Source of the DNA: Comamonas testosteroni ATCC 11996
GTDB taxonomy: Bacteria; Pseudomonadota; Gammaproteobacteria; Burkholderiales; Burkholderiaceae_C
Direction of reading: 5' to 3'
Assembly (NCBI RefSeq): GCF_000241525.1
Contig: NZ_AHIL01000043.1
Span: forward strand, 310,001-374,000
DNA: 64,000 nucleotides
Both the position numbers and the translations under genes were made by a program. Shown piece by piece: positions 54,897-63,237 of the stretch. The notes beneath the pieces were generated by a model. That model was given only the letters and a program-made list of their open reading frames with translations, had not been told where the DNA came from and ran no database searches. Within the stretch, counting starts at the first letter, position 1; every line of letters begins with the position of its first letter.

Positions 54897-57053
54897 ATGC
54901 ATTTTTCGCGCCTTTGTCATCTGGCAGGCTGGCCTGTGGCCGCCGCCGGACTGCTGCTGACGGCACAGTCCGCAACAGCCCAGCAAGCCGCCGCCCAACC
55001 GGACCTGCCCCAGTTGTCCGAAGTCACCGTGCGCAGCACCTTGCAGGAGTCCGCGCTTGAGCAGACCCCGGCCTCCGTCACCGTGCTCGACGGCGAACGC
55101 ATGCGCGAGCGCAATCTGCAGGTCAATCTCTCGGAGTCCCTGAGCGCAGCTCCGGGACTGCAGCTGCAGAACCGCCAGAACTATGCGCAAGACCTGCAGC
55201 TGTCGATTCGCGGCTTTGGCGCGCGCTCCACCTTCGGTGTGCGCGGCATACAGATCTATGTGGACGGCATCCCCTCCACCATGCCCGACGGCCAGGGTCA
55301 GACCAACAATATCGATATCGCCTCGCTGGAGCGCGTGGAAGTGCTGCGCGGCCCCTACTCTGCGCTCTATGGCAACGCCTCTGGCGGCGTGATCAATGCC
55401 TATACCGAACGCGGCGAGGGCGCGCCCTCGGTGGAAAGCAGCTTTGCACTGGGCAGCGACGGGCAGAAGCGTCTGGGCCTCAAGGCCAAGGGCGAAGCCA
55501 ACGGGATTGGCTATGTGCTCAGCGCCAGCCGTTTTCTCACCGACGGCTACCGAGCCCAGAGCGCAGCGGACAAAAACCTGTTCAACGCCCGTATCGATGT
55601 CAAGCCCGACGAATACAGCCAGCTGACCCTGGTGGCCAACCACGTGGGCATCGATGCAAAGGACCCCGGCGGCATAGAGCCAGCGAACTGGGCCAAGAAT
55701 CCGCAGATGACCACGCCAAATGCGCTGACATACAACTCGCGCAAAAGCGTGAAACAGACCCAGGCCGGCCTGACCTACGAGCGCGAGCTTGGCGCAGGCC
55801 AGGCGCTGCGCCTCATGGCCTATGCCGGTCAGCGCGAAATGATGCAGTTCCAGTCCATCCCGTCGGCATCTCAAACTGTCACAAAACCAGAAAATGAAGG
55901 AAACCGGTACAGAGGCGGGGTGATCGGCCTCAGGCGCGACTATGGCGGCATCGATGCGCGCTGGAGCGGCAAGTACGAGCTGGGCAGCGGCAGCCTGAGC
56001 CTGATTGCCGGCCTGTCCGCCAATACCGTCAGGGAAGACCGCCAGGGCTACAAGAACTTTGTGGGCAACCAGCTGGGCGTGGTCGGCGAGCTGGTGCGCG
56101 ACGAGCGCAACACCCTCACCAGCGTTGACCCCTATCTGCAAGCTTCCTGGGCCTTTGCGCCGCGCTGGAAGCTCGATGCCGGCCTGCGCTGGAGCAATGT
56201 GCAGTTCCAGTCGCGCGACCATTTCCTGGCCGACAAGGACGATAGCGGCAATGCCGGATTCCACAAGCTGCTGCCGGTTGTTTCACTGCAGCACGAGCTC
56301 AATCAGGACACCAATGTCTATGCCTCACTGGGTCGCGGCATGGAAACACCTACCTTCAACGAGATCTCGTACCGCCCCGATCTGATGGGAGGCCTGAACA
56401 TCGGCCTCAAGCCCGCAGTATCGACCAGTGCCGAGCTGGGCATCAAGCAACGCTTCAATGTGGCCGGACTGCGCGGCGACTGGTCTGCCGCGCTGTTCCA
56501 GACCCAGACCGACAATGAAATCGTGGTGGCCAGCAACGACAACGGCCGCACCTCCTATCAGAACGCAGGCAAAACACGCCGCCGCGGCATGGAGCTGAGC
56601 GGCAGCACCTGGCTGATGCCCCAATTGCGCCTGAACGGCGCGCTGACCATGCTCGACGCCAGCCTGCGCAGCGGCTATTGCGACAGCACAGGCAAGGACT
56701 GCATTCCCGCCGGCAACCGCATTGCTGGCACGGCCAGACATCTGGGCTACCTGGGGCTGGAATGGCTTCCCGCCACCGACTGGCGTGTGGGCCTGGACTG
56801 GCGTCATGTGGGCCGCATTGCCGCCGACGACAAAAACCAGGTCTATGCCCCCAGCTACGACGTGGCCAGCCTGAGCGTGGGCTACACCCGGCGCCTGGGT
56901 GCCTGGAAGCTCAGTGCTTTTGCCCGCATCGACAATCTGGCGGACAAGAACTATGTGGGCTCGGTCATCGTCAACGAAGGCAACGGACGTTATTACGAGC
57001 CGGCCCCGGGACGTCAATGGATGACTGGTGCCAGCCTCAGCTATCAGTTCTAG
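54897..57053 (+). CDS. TonB-dependent outer-membrane receptor
   Basis: A 718-residue receptor: signal peptide (about 1-28), TonB-box-like LSEVTVRST (about 38-47), plug (about 50-165; TPASVTVLDGERM, RGFGARSTFGVRGIQIYVDGIPSTMPDGQGQ, LRGPYSALYGNASGG) and a barrel ending ASLSYQF. It lacks an STN domain. The plug resembles the YncD/IutA-like receptors, with unknown ligand. It is divergent from the thiamine-riboswitch operon and 622 bases before the biotin transporter operon, so uptake of a vitamin or vitamin precursor is conceivable, but iron-chelate transport is equally possible. A terminator follows. Confidence 0.88.
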   Translation: MHFSRLCHLAGWPVAAAGLLLTAQSATAQQAAAQPDLPQLSEVTVRSTLQESALEQTPASVTVLDGERMRERNLQVNLSESLSAAPGLQLQNRQNYAQDLQLSIRGFGARSTFGVRGIQIYVDGIPSTMPDGQGQTNNIDIASLERVEVLRGPYSALYGNASGGVINAYTERGEGAPSVESSFALGSDGQKRLGLKAKGEANGIGYVLSASRFLTDGYRAQSAADKNLFNARIDVKPDEYSQLTLVANHVGIDAKDPGGIEPANWAKNPQMTTPNALTYNSRKSVKQTQAGLTYERELGAGQALRLMAYAGQREMMQFQSIPSASQTVTKPENEGNRYRGGVIGLRRDYGGIDARWSGKYELGSGSLSLIAGLSANTVREDRQGYKNFVGNQLGVVGELVRDERNTLTSVDPYLQASWAFAPRWKLDAGLRWSNVQFQSRDHFLADKDDSGNAGFHKLLPVVSLQHELNQDTNVYASLGRGMETPTFNEISYRPDLMGGLNIGLKPAVSTSAELGIKQRFNVAGLRGDWSAALFQTQTDNEIVVASNDNGRTSYQNAGKTRRRGMELSGSTWLMPQLRLNGALTMLDASLRSGYCDSTGKDCIPAGNRIAGTARHLGYLGLEWLPATDWRVGLDWRHVGRIAADDKNQVYAPSYDVASLSVGYTRRLGAWKLSAFARIDNLADKNYVGSVIVNEGNGRYYEPAPGRQWMTGASLSYQF

Positions 57054-57080
57054 TTAGGTCATCCGCGTTGCCGGACAGCC

Positions 57081-57107
57081 AAAAAGCGGGCCCAGAGCCC
57101 GCTTTTT
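57081..57107 (+). terminator. TonB receptor intrinsic terminator
   Basis: AAAAAGCGGGC (57081-57091) pairs with GCCCGCTTTTT (57097-57107) over a 5-base loop, then more T. It lies 28 bases after the receptor stop. Confidence 0.9.
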
Positions 57108-57674
57108 TTATATCCGGACGGCTCAAAAGCGATTTCTTCAGAAAAATTTTGGTGCTTGCAAACTGCCTGTCTGAGCCCGAAAACTGCCAATCTCGCGCCG
57201 GCTTGACTGCCTAAAGGCAGACGCCTGCAACAGGCTTGCGCTCATCAGCCATGCAAGCCGCGTCAAAACATGGCTATCCACGGCCAATCTCATGAATCTT
57301 CACGCCAGCGCTCATGCAGATTGAGCGAAGTTAGCCTCTGAAGTCGGCAAGAACAGCACACAGAAATTCTTCACTCTGCAACACGCTGCTATCAGGCGTG
57401 CAACAGCCACGAAATGCGGGACAAACGACAACGACCGCCAGCCCAAAGTAAAGAAATCATTTCTTATAGGAAATTCACATAAAAAGAGCTCAGATGGCAG
57501 TCTTTTGAAAGCAAATTCACAGCGCTAGAATCCGCCACCAACGCTGCCTCGTATGTTTGAAGCCGGGGCACGGTTTCAGATTCGTCCCCGTATGTCAGCC
57601 CTTTTCGTTTCTTGCCATCCACATTCCAGCCCGGCGCCTTGCAGCCCTGCCCTTGCCGCAGCAGGAGCTGGCGC
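57108..57674. other. Leader and promoter region of the bioMNY operon
   Basis: 567 bases without a gene. It contains a 15-bp perfect inverted repeat AAGAAATCATTTCTT (57451-57465) and a candidate promoter 40 bases later. The transcript would have a leader of about 135 bases. I saw no BirA-type or BioR-type (TTAT-N-ATAA) operator. Confidence 0.45.
57505..57531 (+). promoter_or_regulatory. Candidate bioMNY promoter
   Basis: TTGAAA (57505-57510) and TAGAAT (57526-57531) are separated by 15 bases, slightly short of the ideal 17. The 15-bp inverted repeat AAGAAATCATTTCTT ends 39 bases upstream of the -35 and could bind a regulator. Confidence 0.4.
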
Positions 57675-58424
57675 ATGAGCGGCGGTTTGCAGATCCCGGC
57701 CCCGCAAGGCGTGCAGTTGGTCGACATACGGCTGCAGCGTGGCCAGACCCAGGTGTTTGACGGCCTGAACCTGGCCCTGACGCAAAAGCGCATCGGCGTG
57801 ATCGGCAACAACGGCGCGGGCAAATCGAGCCTGTTCCGCCTGCTTTGCGGACTTGAGCTGCCCCAGGCCGGACAGGTACTGGTGGATGGCATGCCCTTGC
57901 TGCAAGCGCGCCAGCACAAGCCCGGCCTGATCGGCCTGATGTTCCAGAACCCGGACGACCAGATCATCTTCCCCACTGTGGAGGAAGAACTGGCCCTGGG
58001 CCTGCGCCCCCAGGGCCTGAACAAGCAGCAGGCCAGAGCCAGGGCACGCGAGCTGCTGGCCGCGCGCGGTCTGGCCCACTGGGCCGAGCGGGCCGTTGGC
58101 AGCCTTAGCCAGGGCCAGCGCCAGCAGGTGTGCTGGCTCTCGCTGCTGATTGCCGCGCCCCAGTTGCTGCTGCTGGACGAGCCCTTCGCCAGCCTGGACC
58201 TGCCCGGTCAGGCCCGCCTGGCCCAGGATATCGCTGCCGCGCCGCAACAGGTGCTGGTCTCCACCCATGTGCTCGACCATGTGCGCGACTTTGAGCGCGT
58301 GATCTGGCTGGAGCAAGGCCGGCTGCGCGGCGACGGAGCGGGCCGCGACATCTGCAGCGCCTACGAGGCCTCAGTGCGGGAGCAGTTGCTGAAGAAAAAC
58401 GCGCACGGAGACCTGCATGGGTAG
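57675..58424 (+). CDS. bioM: Biotin ECF transporter ATPase BioM (EcfA-like)
   Basis: A 249-residue ABC ATPase of the energy-coupling-factor class: Walker A GNNGAGKSS (about 37), Q-loop FQNPDDQI (the NPDDQ of EcfA/CbiO proteins), signature LSQGQRQQV, Walker B LLLLDEPFASLD and STHVLDHV. It energises BioY through BioN. The ATG at 57675 is preceded by AGGAG at 8 bases; upstream in-frame starts are rejected. Its end overlaps bioN by 8 bases. Confidence 0.92.
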   Translation: MSGGLQIPAPQGVQLVDIRLQRGQTQVFDGLNLALTQKRIGVIGNNGAGKSSLFRLLCGLELPQAGQVLVDGMPLLQARQHKPGLIGLMFQNPDDQIIFPTVEEELALGLRPQGLNKQQARARARELLAARGLAHWAERAVGSLSQGQRQQVCWLSLLIAAPQLLLLDEPFASLDLPGQARLAQDIAAAPQQVLVSTHVLDHVRDFERVIWLEQGRLRGDGAGRDICSAYEASVREQLLKKNAHGDLHG

Positions 58425-59010
58425 TCTCTACAGCGAAGTTGCGACCTGGCTGCATCGCTGGTCGGCCGGCCTCAAGCTCTTGCTGCTGGCAGTTTTCGGC
58501 ACGCTATTGTTCTTGATGACCGACCCCTGGGTGCAGGCGGGCTGCGGCGTGGCTTGCCTGGTTCTCTGGATCTCGCTGGGTCAGGCCACGCAGGTGGCGC
58601 GCCGGCTGATGCGCTCGGTTATCGTCGCGGCGCTGCTGGTGGCGGGCTTTCATGTCTTCATGGGCAACCCTGTGCTGGCAGCCCTCAGCAGTCTGCGGCT
58701 GGTCTGCGCCTCGACTCTGGGCATTGCGCTGACCATCACCACGCGCCCCAGCGATCTGGTCGAGGTGCTGGAATGGCTGCTGGCCCCGCTGGCCCGCCTG
58801 GGCATCCCCACCGAGCGCGTGGCCATGCAGCTTGCACTCATGCTGCGCTTTACCGAACATTTCTTTGTGCAATGGACAAAGCTGGACGAGGCATACCGCC
58901 TGCGCACCGGCAAAAGCGGCGGCCTGCGCCTGATTGCACCGCTGACGATTCATATGCTGCAGGCCACGCGCCGTGTAGCCGACGCCCTCTGGGCAAGACT
59001 GGGTTTCTAG
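58417..59010 (+). CDS. bioN: Biotin ECF transporter transmembrane protein BioN (EcfT)
   Basis: A 197-residue EcfT-type membrane protein with about four helices (about 18-60, 63-80, 85-100, 110-130) and the cytoplasmic coupling motif region TERVAMQLALMLRFTEHFFVQWTKLDEAYRLRTG, which contacts the ATPase. It is shorter than the usual 250-residue EcfT, as is normal for BioN. Overlap with bioM and a 7-base gap to bioY show a dedicated bioMNY transporter. Confidence 0.9.
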   Translation: MGSLYSEVATWLHRWSAGLKLLLLAVFGTLLFLMTDPWVQAGCGVACLVLWISLGQATQVARRLMRSVIVAALLVAGFHVFMGNPVLAALSSLRLVCASTLGIALTITTRPSDLVEVLEWLLAPLARLGIPTERVAMQLALMLRFTEHFFVQWTKLDEAYRLRTGKSGGLRLIAPLTIHMLQATRRVADALWARLGF

Positions 59011-59017
59011 GAGAGCA

Positions 59018-59614
59018 TTGATGACTACCACCCCCTCTCACACCGTATCGCGCGGCGGCGCACGCTCCATGGCTCAGGTATCTCTGTTCGCCGCACTGAT
59101 GGCCGTGATGGGCCTGATTCCCAAGATCGACCTGCCGTTCGGCGTGCCCATCACCATCCAGTCGCTGGGCGTGATGCTGGCAGGCGTCATGCTCGGGCCC
59201 TGGCGCGGCCTGCAGTCCATGGCGCTGTTTCTCGCGGCCGTGGCCGTGGGCCTTCCCCTGTTGTCTGGCGGCCGCGGCGGCATCGGCGTCTTCATGGCGC
59301 CTTCTGCCGGCTATCTGATCGGCTATATGCTGGCCGCCGCCGTGACCGGCGCCATCATGGCCGCCCTGCCGCAAAGCACGCCACGTCGCACGGCGCTGAG
59401 CGCCTTCATCGCCTCCTTGATCGGCGGCCTGCTGTGCCTGCATGCCTTTGGCGTGCTGGGCCTGATGCTGGTCGCCAAGATGAGCCTGAGTCAGGCCTTT
59501 GCCGTGACGCTGGCCTTTGTGCCCGGCGACTTCATCAAATGCATTCTCTGCGCCATCATCGTCCACACCGTGGCGCGCGGAATGCCTGACTGGCGCTTTG
59601 GCGGTCGCCGGTGA
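59018..59614 (+). CDS. bioY: Biotin transporter substrate-binding subunit BioY
   Basis: A 198-residue membrane protein that binds biotin. It has six helices and the family motif GGRGGIGVFMAPSAGYLIGY (about 82-101), with LPFGVPITIQSLGVMLAGVMLGPWRG before it. BioY can transport biotin alone at low rate but works best with BioMN. Its stop overlaps the GTG of the acyl-CoA ligase gene (GTGA), so uptake and the enzymes are translationally coupled. Confidence 0.95.
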   Translation: MMTTTPSHTVSRGGARSMAQVSLFAALMAVMGLIPKIDLPFGVPITIQSLGVMLAGVMLGPWRGLQSMALFLAAVAVGLPLLSGGRGGIGVFMAPSAGYLIGYMLAAAVTGAIMAALPQSTPRRTALSAFIASLIGGLLCLHAFGVLGLMLVAKMSLSQAFAVTLAFVPGDFIKCILCAIIVHTVARGMPDWRFGGRR

Positions 59615-61122
59615 ACGCGCTGTCCGCTGCAGCGCCGCTGCAGGGCTTCTGGCAGCTGGTTCACGGCCCGCTGGCCCATTGGGCGCAGCACCGGCCCGAT
59701 GTGGTGGCCCTGCAAAGCGAGGCCGATTCCTGGACCTTTGGCCGGCTGCATGCCGAGGTCGAGCAGCGCTCGGCACGCCTGGTGGCGCAACGCGCGCCGC
59801 ACATGCTGCTGCTGGATGCCAGCCGCTCCACGCTGGAGCGACTGGTGGATTTTCTGGCCGTGATCCACAGCGGCCGCTGCGCAGCTGTCGCCGACCCCGA
59901 CTGGCAACCGGCTGTGCGCCAGCGCATTGAAAGCTGGCTGCCCAAGCAGCCCTGCGAACTGGAATCGGCAGCACCGACGGCAGCCTTCTATACAGGCTTT
60001 ACCTCGGGCAGCACCGGCCTGCCCAAGGGCTTCAAGCGCCACCATCTGTCGTGGACGGAGAGCTTTCGCGTCGGGCTGCAGGATTTCGGCCCTGTCGTCG
60101 CCCAGCGCACGCTGGCGCCGGGGCGCATCTCGCACTCGCTGTTTCTGTTCGGGGCCATGCAAGGCATCTGGTATGGCTGCGGCGCCGTCATGCAGGAGAA
60201 GTTCTCGGCCTCGCGCTGTCTCACAACCCTGGCGCGTGGCGATACCCCCTGCCTCATCGCCGTGCCCAGCCAGTTGCTGCTGATGCTGCAATGGGCGGAG
60301 CATCGACAACTCGCACCGATTCCCGAGGTCGAACTGATCACCATCAGCGGCGCGCGCTGGATGCGCTCCCACACGCCGGCGCTGCGTGCCCTGTTCCCCC
60401 GGGCTCGCATCATCGAGTTCTATGGCGCCTCCGAGGCCAGTTTTGTGGCCTGGATGGATGCCGACGAAGCCAGCGGCCCGCAGGCCGTGGGCAGGCCATT
60501 CAGCAATGTCGAGTTATCCATTCGCCCCACCGGCAGCGATGCCGCCGAGAATGCGCTGGCCGAGCATGGCACCCGCCACGCCAGCGACGGCCTGATCTAT
60601 ATCCGCAGTCCCATGCTGTTCATGGACTATGTGGGCGATGCCCATGACGCCACGGCCGTGCTGCGCGATGGCGACTGGCTGTCCGTGCGCGACATGGGCC
60701 ATATCGACGAACGCGGCATGCTGTGCCTGGCAGGCCGCCAGAGCCGCATGATCGTCACCCAGGGCAAGAACCTGTTTCCCGAGGAAGTGGAGAACCTGCT
60801 GGCCAGCCACCCGGCCATTGCCCAGGTCTCGCTGCACGGCCAGGCCGATGCGCTGCGCGGCCTGCAGGTACACGCGGTGCTGCAATGGAGGCCGCAGACC
60901 GAGGCGCCTTCGGCCCTGGAGCTGAACCAGTGGCTGCGCGAGCGCACCGAAGCCTTCAAGGTGCCGCGCCAGTGGTGGATCTGCGAGCACTGGCCACAGA
61001 CAGCCAGCGGCAAGACCGATCACGGCCAGCTGGCCCAGGCCCTGCGCGCCCGGATGACAGCGCCGGCCGATGCTGGCATATCCCCTGCCCAGCTCCCCGC
61101 ATTGCGGCCGTGGCAGAGTTGA
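59611..61122 (+). CDS. AMP-dependent acyl-CoA synthetase of the bioY operon (YhfT-like)
   Basis: A 503-residue adenylate-forming enzyme: FYTGFTSGSTGLPKGFKRHH (about 128-147, ATP loop), EFYGASEASFVAW (about 270), GDWLSVRDMGHI (about 352) with the conserved Asp, and PQTASGKTDHGQL (about 468, catalytic Lys). It starts at a GTG inside the bioY stop. In Bacillus subtilis bioY (yhfU) is followed by yhfT (ligase) and yhfS (thiolase), the same trio. The substrate is unknown: pimelate-type acids or biotin side-chain acids are candidates (inference). Confidence 0.86.
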   Translation: MNALSAAAPLQGFWQLVHGPLAHWAQHRPDVVALQSEADSWTFGRLHAEVEQRSARLVAQRAPHMLLLDASRSTLERLVDFLAVIHSGRCAAVADPDWQPAVRQRIESWLPKQPCELESAAPTAAFYTGFTSGSTGLPKGFKRHHLSWTESFRVGLQDFGPVVAQRTLAPGRISHSLFLFGAMQGIWYGCGAVMQEKFSASRCLTTLARGDTPCLIAVPSQLLLMLQWAEHRQLAPIPEVELITISGARWMRSHTPALRALFPRARIIEFYGASEASFVAWMDADEASGPQAVGRPFSNVELSIRPTGSDAAENALAEHGTRHASDGLIYIRSPMLFMDYVGDAHDATAVLRDGDWLSVRDMGHIDERGMLCLAGRQSRMIVTQGKNLFPEEVENLLASHPAIAQVSLHGQADALRGLQVHAVLQWRPQTEAPSALELNQWLRERTEAFKVPRQWWICEHWPQTASGKTDHGQLAQALRARMTAPADAGISPAQLPALRPWQS

Positions 61123-61127
61123 GGCCC

Positions 61128-62351
61128 ATGCCAAGCAAGACCCCCATCATTGCCTGGGCCCGCAGCCCGGTGGCTCCGATCGGCTCGGCCCTGGCCCGGC
61201 TCAGTCCCCATGAACTGGGCCGGCCGCTGCTGCTGTCACTGCTGCAGCAAAGCGGCTTGCCGGCCCATGCCGTGGACGCGGTCGTCATCGGCAACGCCCT
61301 GGGCGCCGGCGGCAACCCGGCGCGCATGCTGGCACTGGCCGCCGGCCTGCCCGACAATTGCGCCGCACACACCATCGATACCCAGTGCTGCTCGGGCCTG
61401 GATGCCGTGGCCATGGCCGTGGGTCTGCTGCAATCAGGGCAGGCCGAGGTGGTGATTGCCGGCGGCATCGAGGCCTGGAGCCGCGCCCCCATTCGCCAGA
61501 CCCGCCCGCTACACCCCGGCGAGCAACCCCAGGGCTACGAGCGCCCGCCATTTGCCCCCGATCCCGAGCGCGACCCCGATATGCTGCAGTCGGCAGCCGA
61601 CTACGCGCTCGCGCATGGCTTCAGCCGCAGCCAGCAGGAGCACTATGCGCTGCTGAGCCACAGCCGGGCCCTGGCCGCCCAGGCGCAGCTCGCCCCCGAA
61701 ATCGTGCCCGTGGCAGGGCTTGCGGCAGACGCCTATCCGCGCGCCCTCCAGCCCGGGCGTGCCGCGCGCATGCCGGTGGTGGCTCGGGGCAGCCATGAGG
61801 GTTCGAGTGCCGACGAAATCACCGCCCATGCGCTCAGTACGCTGACCATCTCGGCCAAGGCCGATGGTGCGGCCCTGCTGTTGCTGGCCACGCCCGAGGC
61901 CTGCGCCCGCTGGAATCTGCTGCCACGCGCACAATGGCTGGCCAGCGCCAGCGTGGGCGCCGCGCCGGAAACACCGCTGCTTGCCGCGATTGCGGCAGCG
62001 CAGATGGCGCTGGCCCGAGGCAGCCATGCGCTGGCCGGGCCGCACAAGCGACAATTGCAGGCCCAGGATCTTTCGGCCATCGAACTGCACGACGCCTTTG
62101 CCGTGCAAGGCCTGGCTTTCTGCGCCGCCATGGGCCTTGCGCCCGAGCAGATCAACAGCGCGGGCGGCGGCCTGGCGCGTGGCCACCCGATAGGTGCGTC
62201 TGGCGCGATTGCGCTGGTGCGCTGCCTGGCTCAGCTCCAGCTTCAGGCCCGCTCATCGACCACCGGCACTGCGCTCGGTCTGGCGGCCATTGCCGGCGCC
62301 GGCGGCATTGGCGCGGCAACCCTGGTGCAATGGCTGCAAGCCACCCCCTGA
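61128..62351 (+). CDS. Thiolase-family enzyme of the bioY operon, lacking the second catalytic cysteine (YhfS-like)
   Basis: A 407-residue thiolase-fold protein. The nucleophile is present (TQCCSGLDAVAMA, about residue 87) and so is the His motif GGGLARGHPIGASGA (His about 355). At the position of the conserved second cysteine (CxG near the C-terminus, GLATLCIGGG in typical thiolases) the sequence is GLAAIAGAGG: Cys is replaced by Ala. NEAFA reads HDAFA. The loss should change or abolish normal Claisen/thiolytic chemistry. The start has GAGG 5 bases upstream and lies 5 bases after the ligase stop. Confidence 0.85.
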   Translation: MPSKTPIIAWARSPVAPIGSALARLSPHELGRPLLLSLLQQSGLPAHAVDAVVIGNALGAGGNPARMLALAAGLPDNCAAHTIDTQCCSGLDAVAMAVGLLQSGQAEVVIAGGIEAWSRAPIRQTRPLHPGEQPQGYERPPFAPDPERDPDMLQSAADYALAHGFSRSQQEHYALLSHSRALAAQAQLAPEIVPVAGLAADAYPRALQPGRAARMPVVARGSHEGSSADEITAHALSTLTISAKADGAALLLLATPEACARWNLLPRAQWLASASVGAAPETPLLAAIAAAQMALARGSHALAGPHKRQLQAQDLSAIELHDAFAVQGLAFCAAMGLAPEQINSAGGGLARGHPIGASGAIALVRCLAQLQLQARSSTTGTALGLAAIAGAGGIGAATLVQWLQATP

Positions 62352-62376
62352 ATTCATTTTTGATAGCTACTACCCC

Positions 62377-63090
62377 ATGTCCAGCAAAGGCTCAACTGCT
62401 ACAACACTTGAAAGCATCGACTTGCCGGCAGGCATGGCGCTGATGCAGCAACGCCGCTCCACACGTGCTTTCCTGCCCGATGCCGTGCCTGATGCGCTGC
62501 TGCAGCAGCTGCTGCTGACGGCGCGCCAGGCGCCCAGCGGCGGCAATCTGCAGCCAGGCCAGCTGATCGCGGTGCGTGGCAAGCTGCGCGAGCAACTGAC
62601 GGCCGCCCTGCTGCAGGACGTCGAAAGCCAGGTGCCCGAATGCGAGGACTACACCTACTTTCCGCGCCCCATGCCCATGCAGCTGCGCAAGCGCCAGGTG
62701 GCTTCGGCCCAGGCACTTTACGGTGCCCTGGGCGTGGCGCGCGACGACCGCGCCGGGCGCGAAGCGCAGTTTGCGCGCAACTACCGCTTCTTCGATGCAC
62801 CCGTGGCGCTGGTCGTCACCATCGACTCCCATTACGGCCCCGGTGGCTACATGGATCTGGGCATGACGCTCTACGGCCTTCAACTGGCAGCCGCCGCCAT
62901 GGGCCTGGGCAGCTGCGCCATCGGCGCCCTGGCCTCGTACCCGGCCACCGTGCGCCGCGTGCTGGGCCTGGCCGAGAGCAAACACATCGTCTGCGGCCTG
63001 GCCCTGGGCTGGGCCGACGACTCAGCCCCCGTCAACCAGACACGCACGAACCGTGCCCCTATCGCCGAGTGGTTTCAGACGCTTGAATAA
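62377..63090 (+). CDS. Nitroreductase-family protein
   Basis: A 237-residue FMN-dependent nitroreductase-like protein: MQQRRSTRAFLPDAVPDALLQQLLLTARQAPSGGNLQPGQ (about 24-63, FMN site), GMTLYGLQLAAAAMGLGSCAIGAL (about 168) and a C-terminal GWADDSAPVNQTRTNRAPIAEW. It follows the thiolase by 25 bases on the same strand and could be the last gene of the bioMNY operon; a biochemical link to biotin is not evident. A dispersed repeat fragment (TTTTTGATAGCTAC) lies in its leader. Confidence 0.86.
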   Translation: MSSKGSTATTLESIDLPAGMALMQQRRSTRAFLPDAVPDALLQQLLLTARQAPSGGNLQPGQLIAVRGKLREQLTAALLQDVESQVPECEDYTYFPRPMPMQLRKRQVASAQALYGALGVARDDRAGREAQFARNYRFFDAPVALVVTIDSHYGPGGYMDLGMTLYGLQLAAAAMGLGSCAIGALASYPATVRRVLGLAESKHIVCGLALGWADDSAPVNQTRTNRAPIAEWFQTLE

Positions 63091-63190
63091 ATGAGCAGCT
63101 AGCGCAATCCCACAATAGATTTCAAGCAACTTTCTATCTAAGATTCAATATAAACAAGCGCCATAAGCTATCAAATAAAGAGCAATAAAA

Positions 63191-63212
63191 AAGCGCTGCA
63201 AGTGCAGCGCTT
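63191..63212 (-). terminator. Intrinsic terminator after metQ
   Basis: AAGCGCTGCA (63191-63200) pairs with TGCAGCGCTT (63203-63212) over a 2-base loop (effectively 6). On the minus strand it is followed by TTTTTATTG, so it should end the metQ transcript about 130 bases after the stop, beyond repeat copy D. Confidence 0.75.
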
Positions 63213-63237
63213 AGTTAAATGCCTCAGAAACAGGCAT

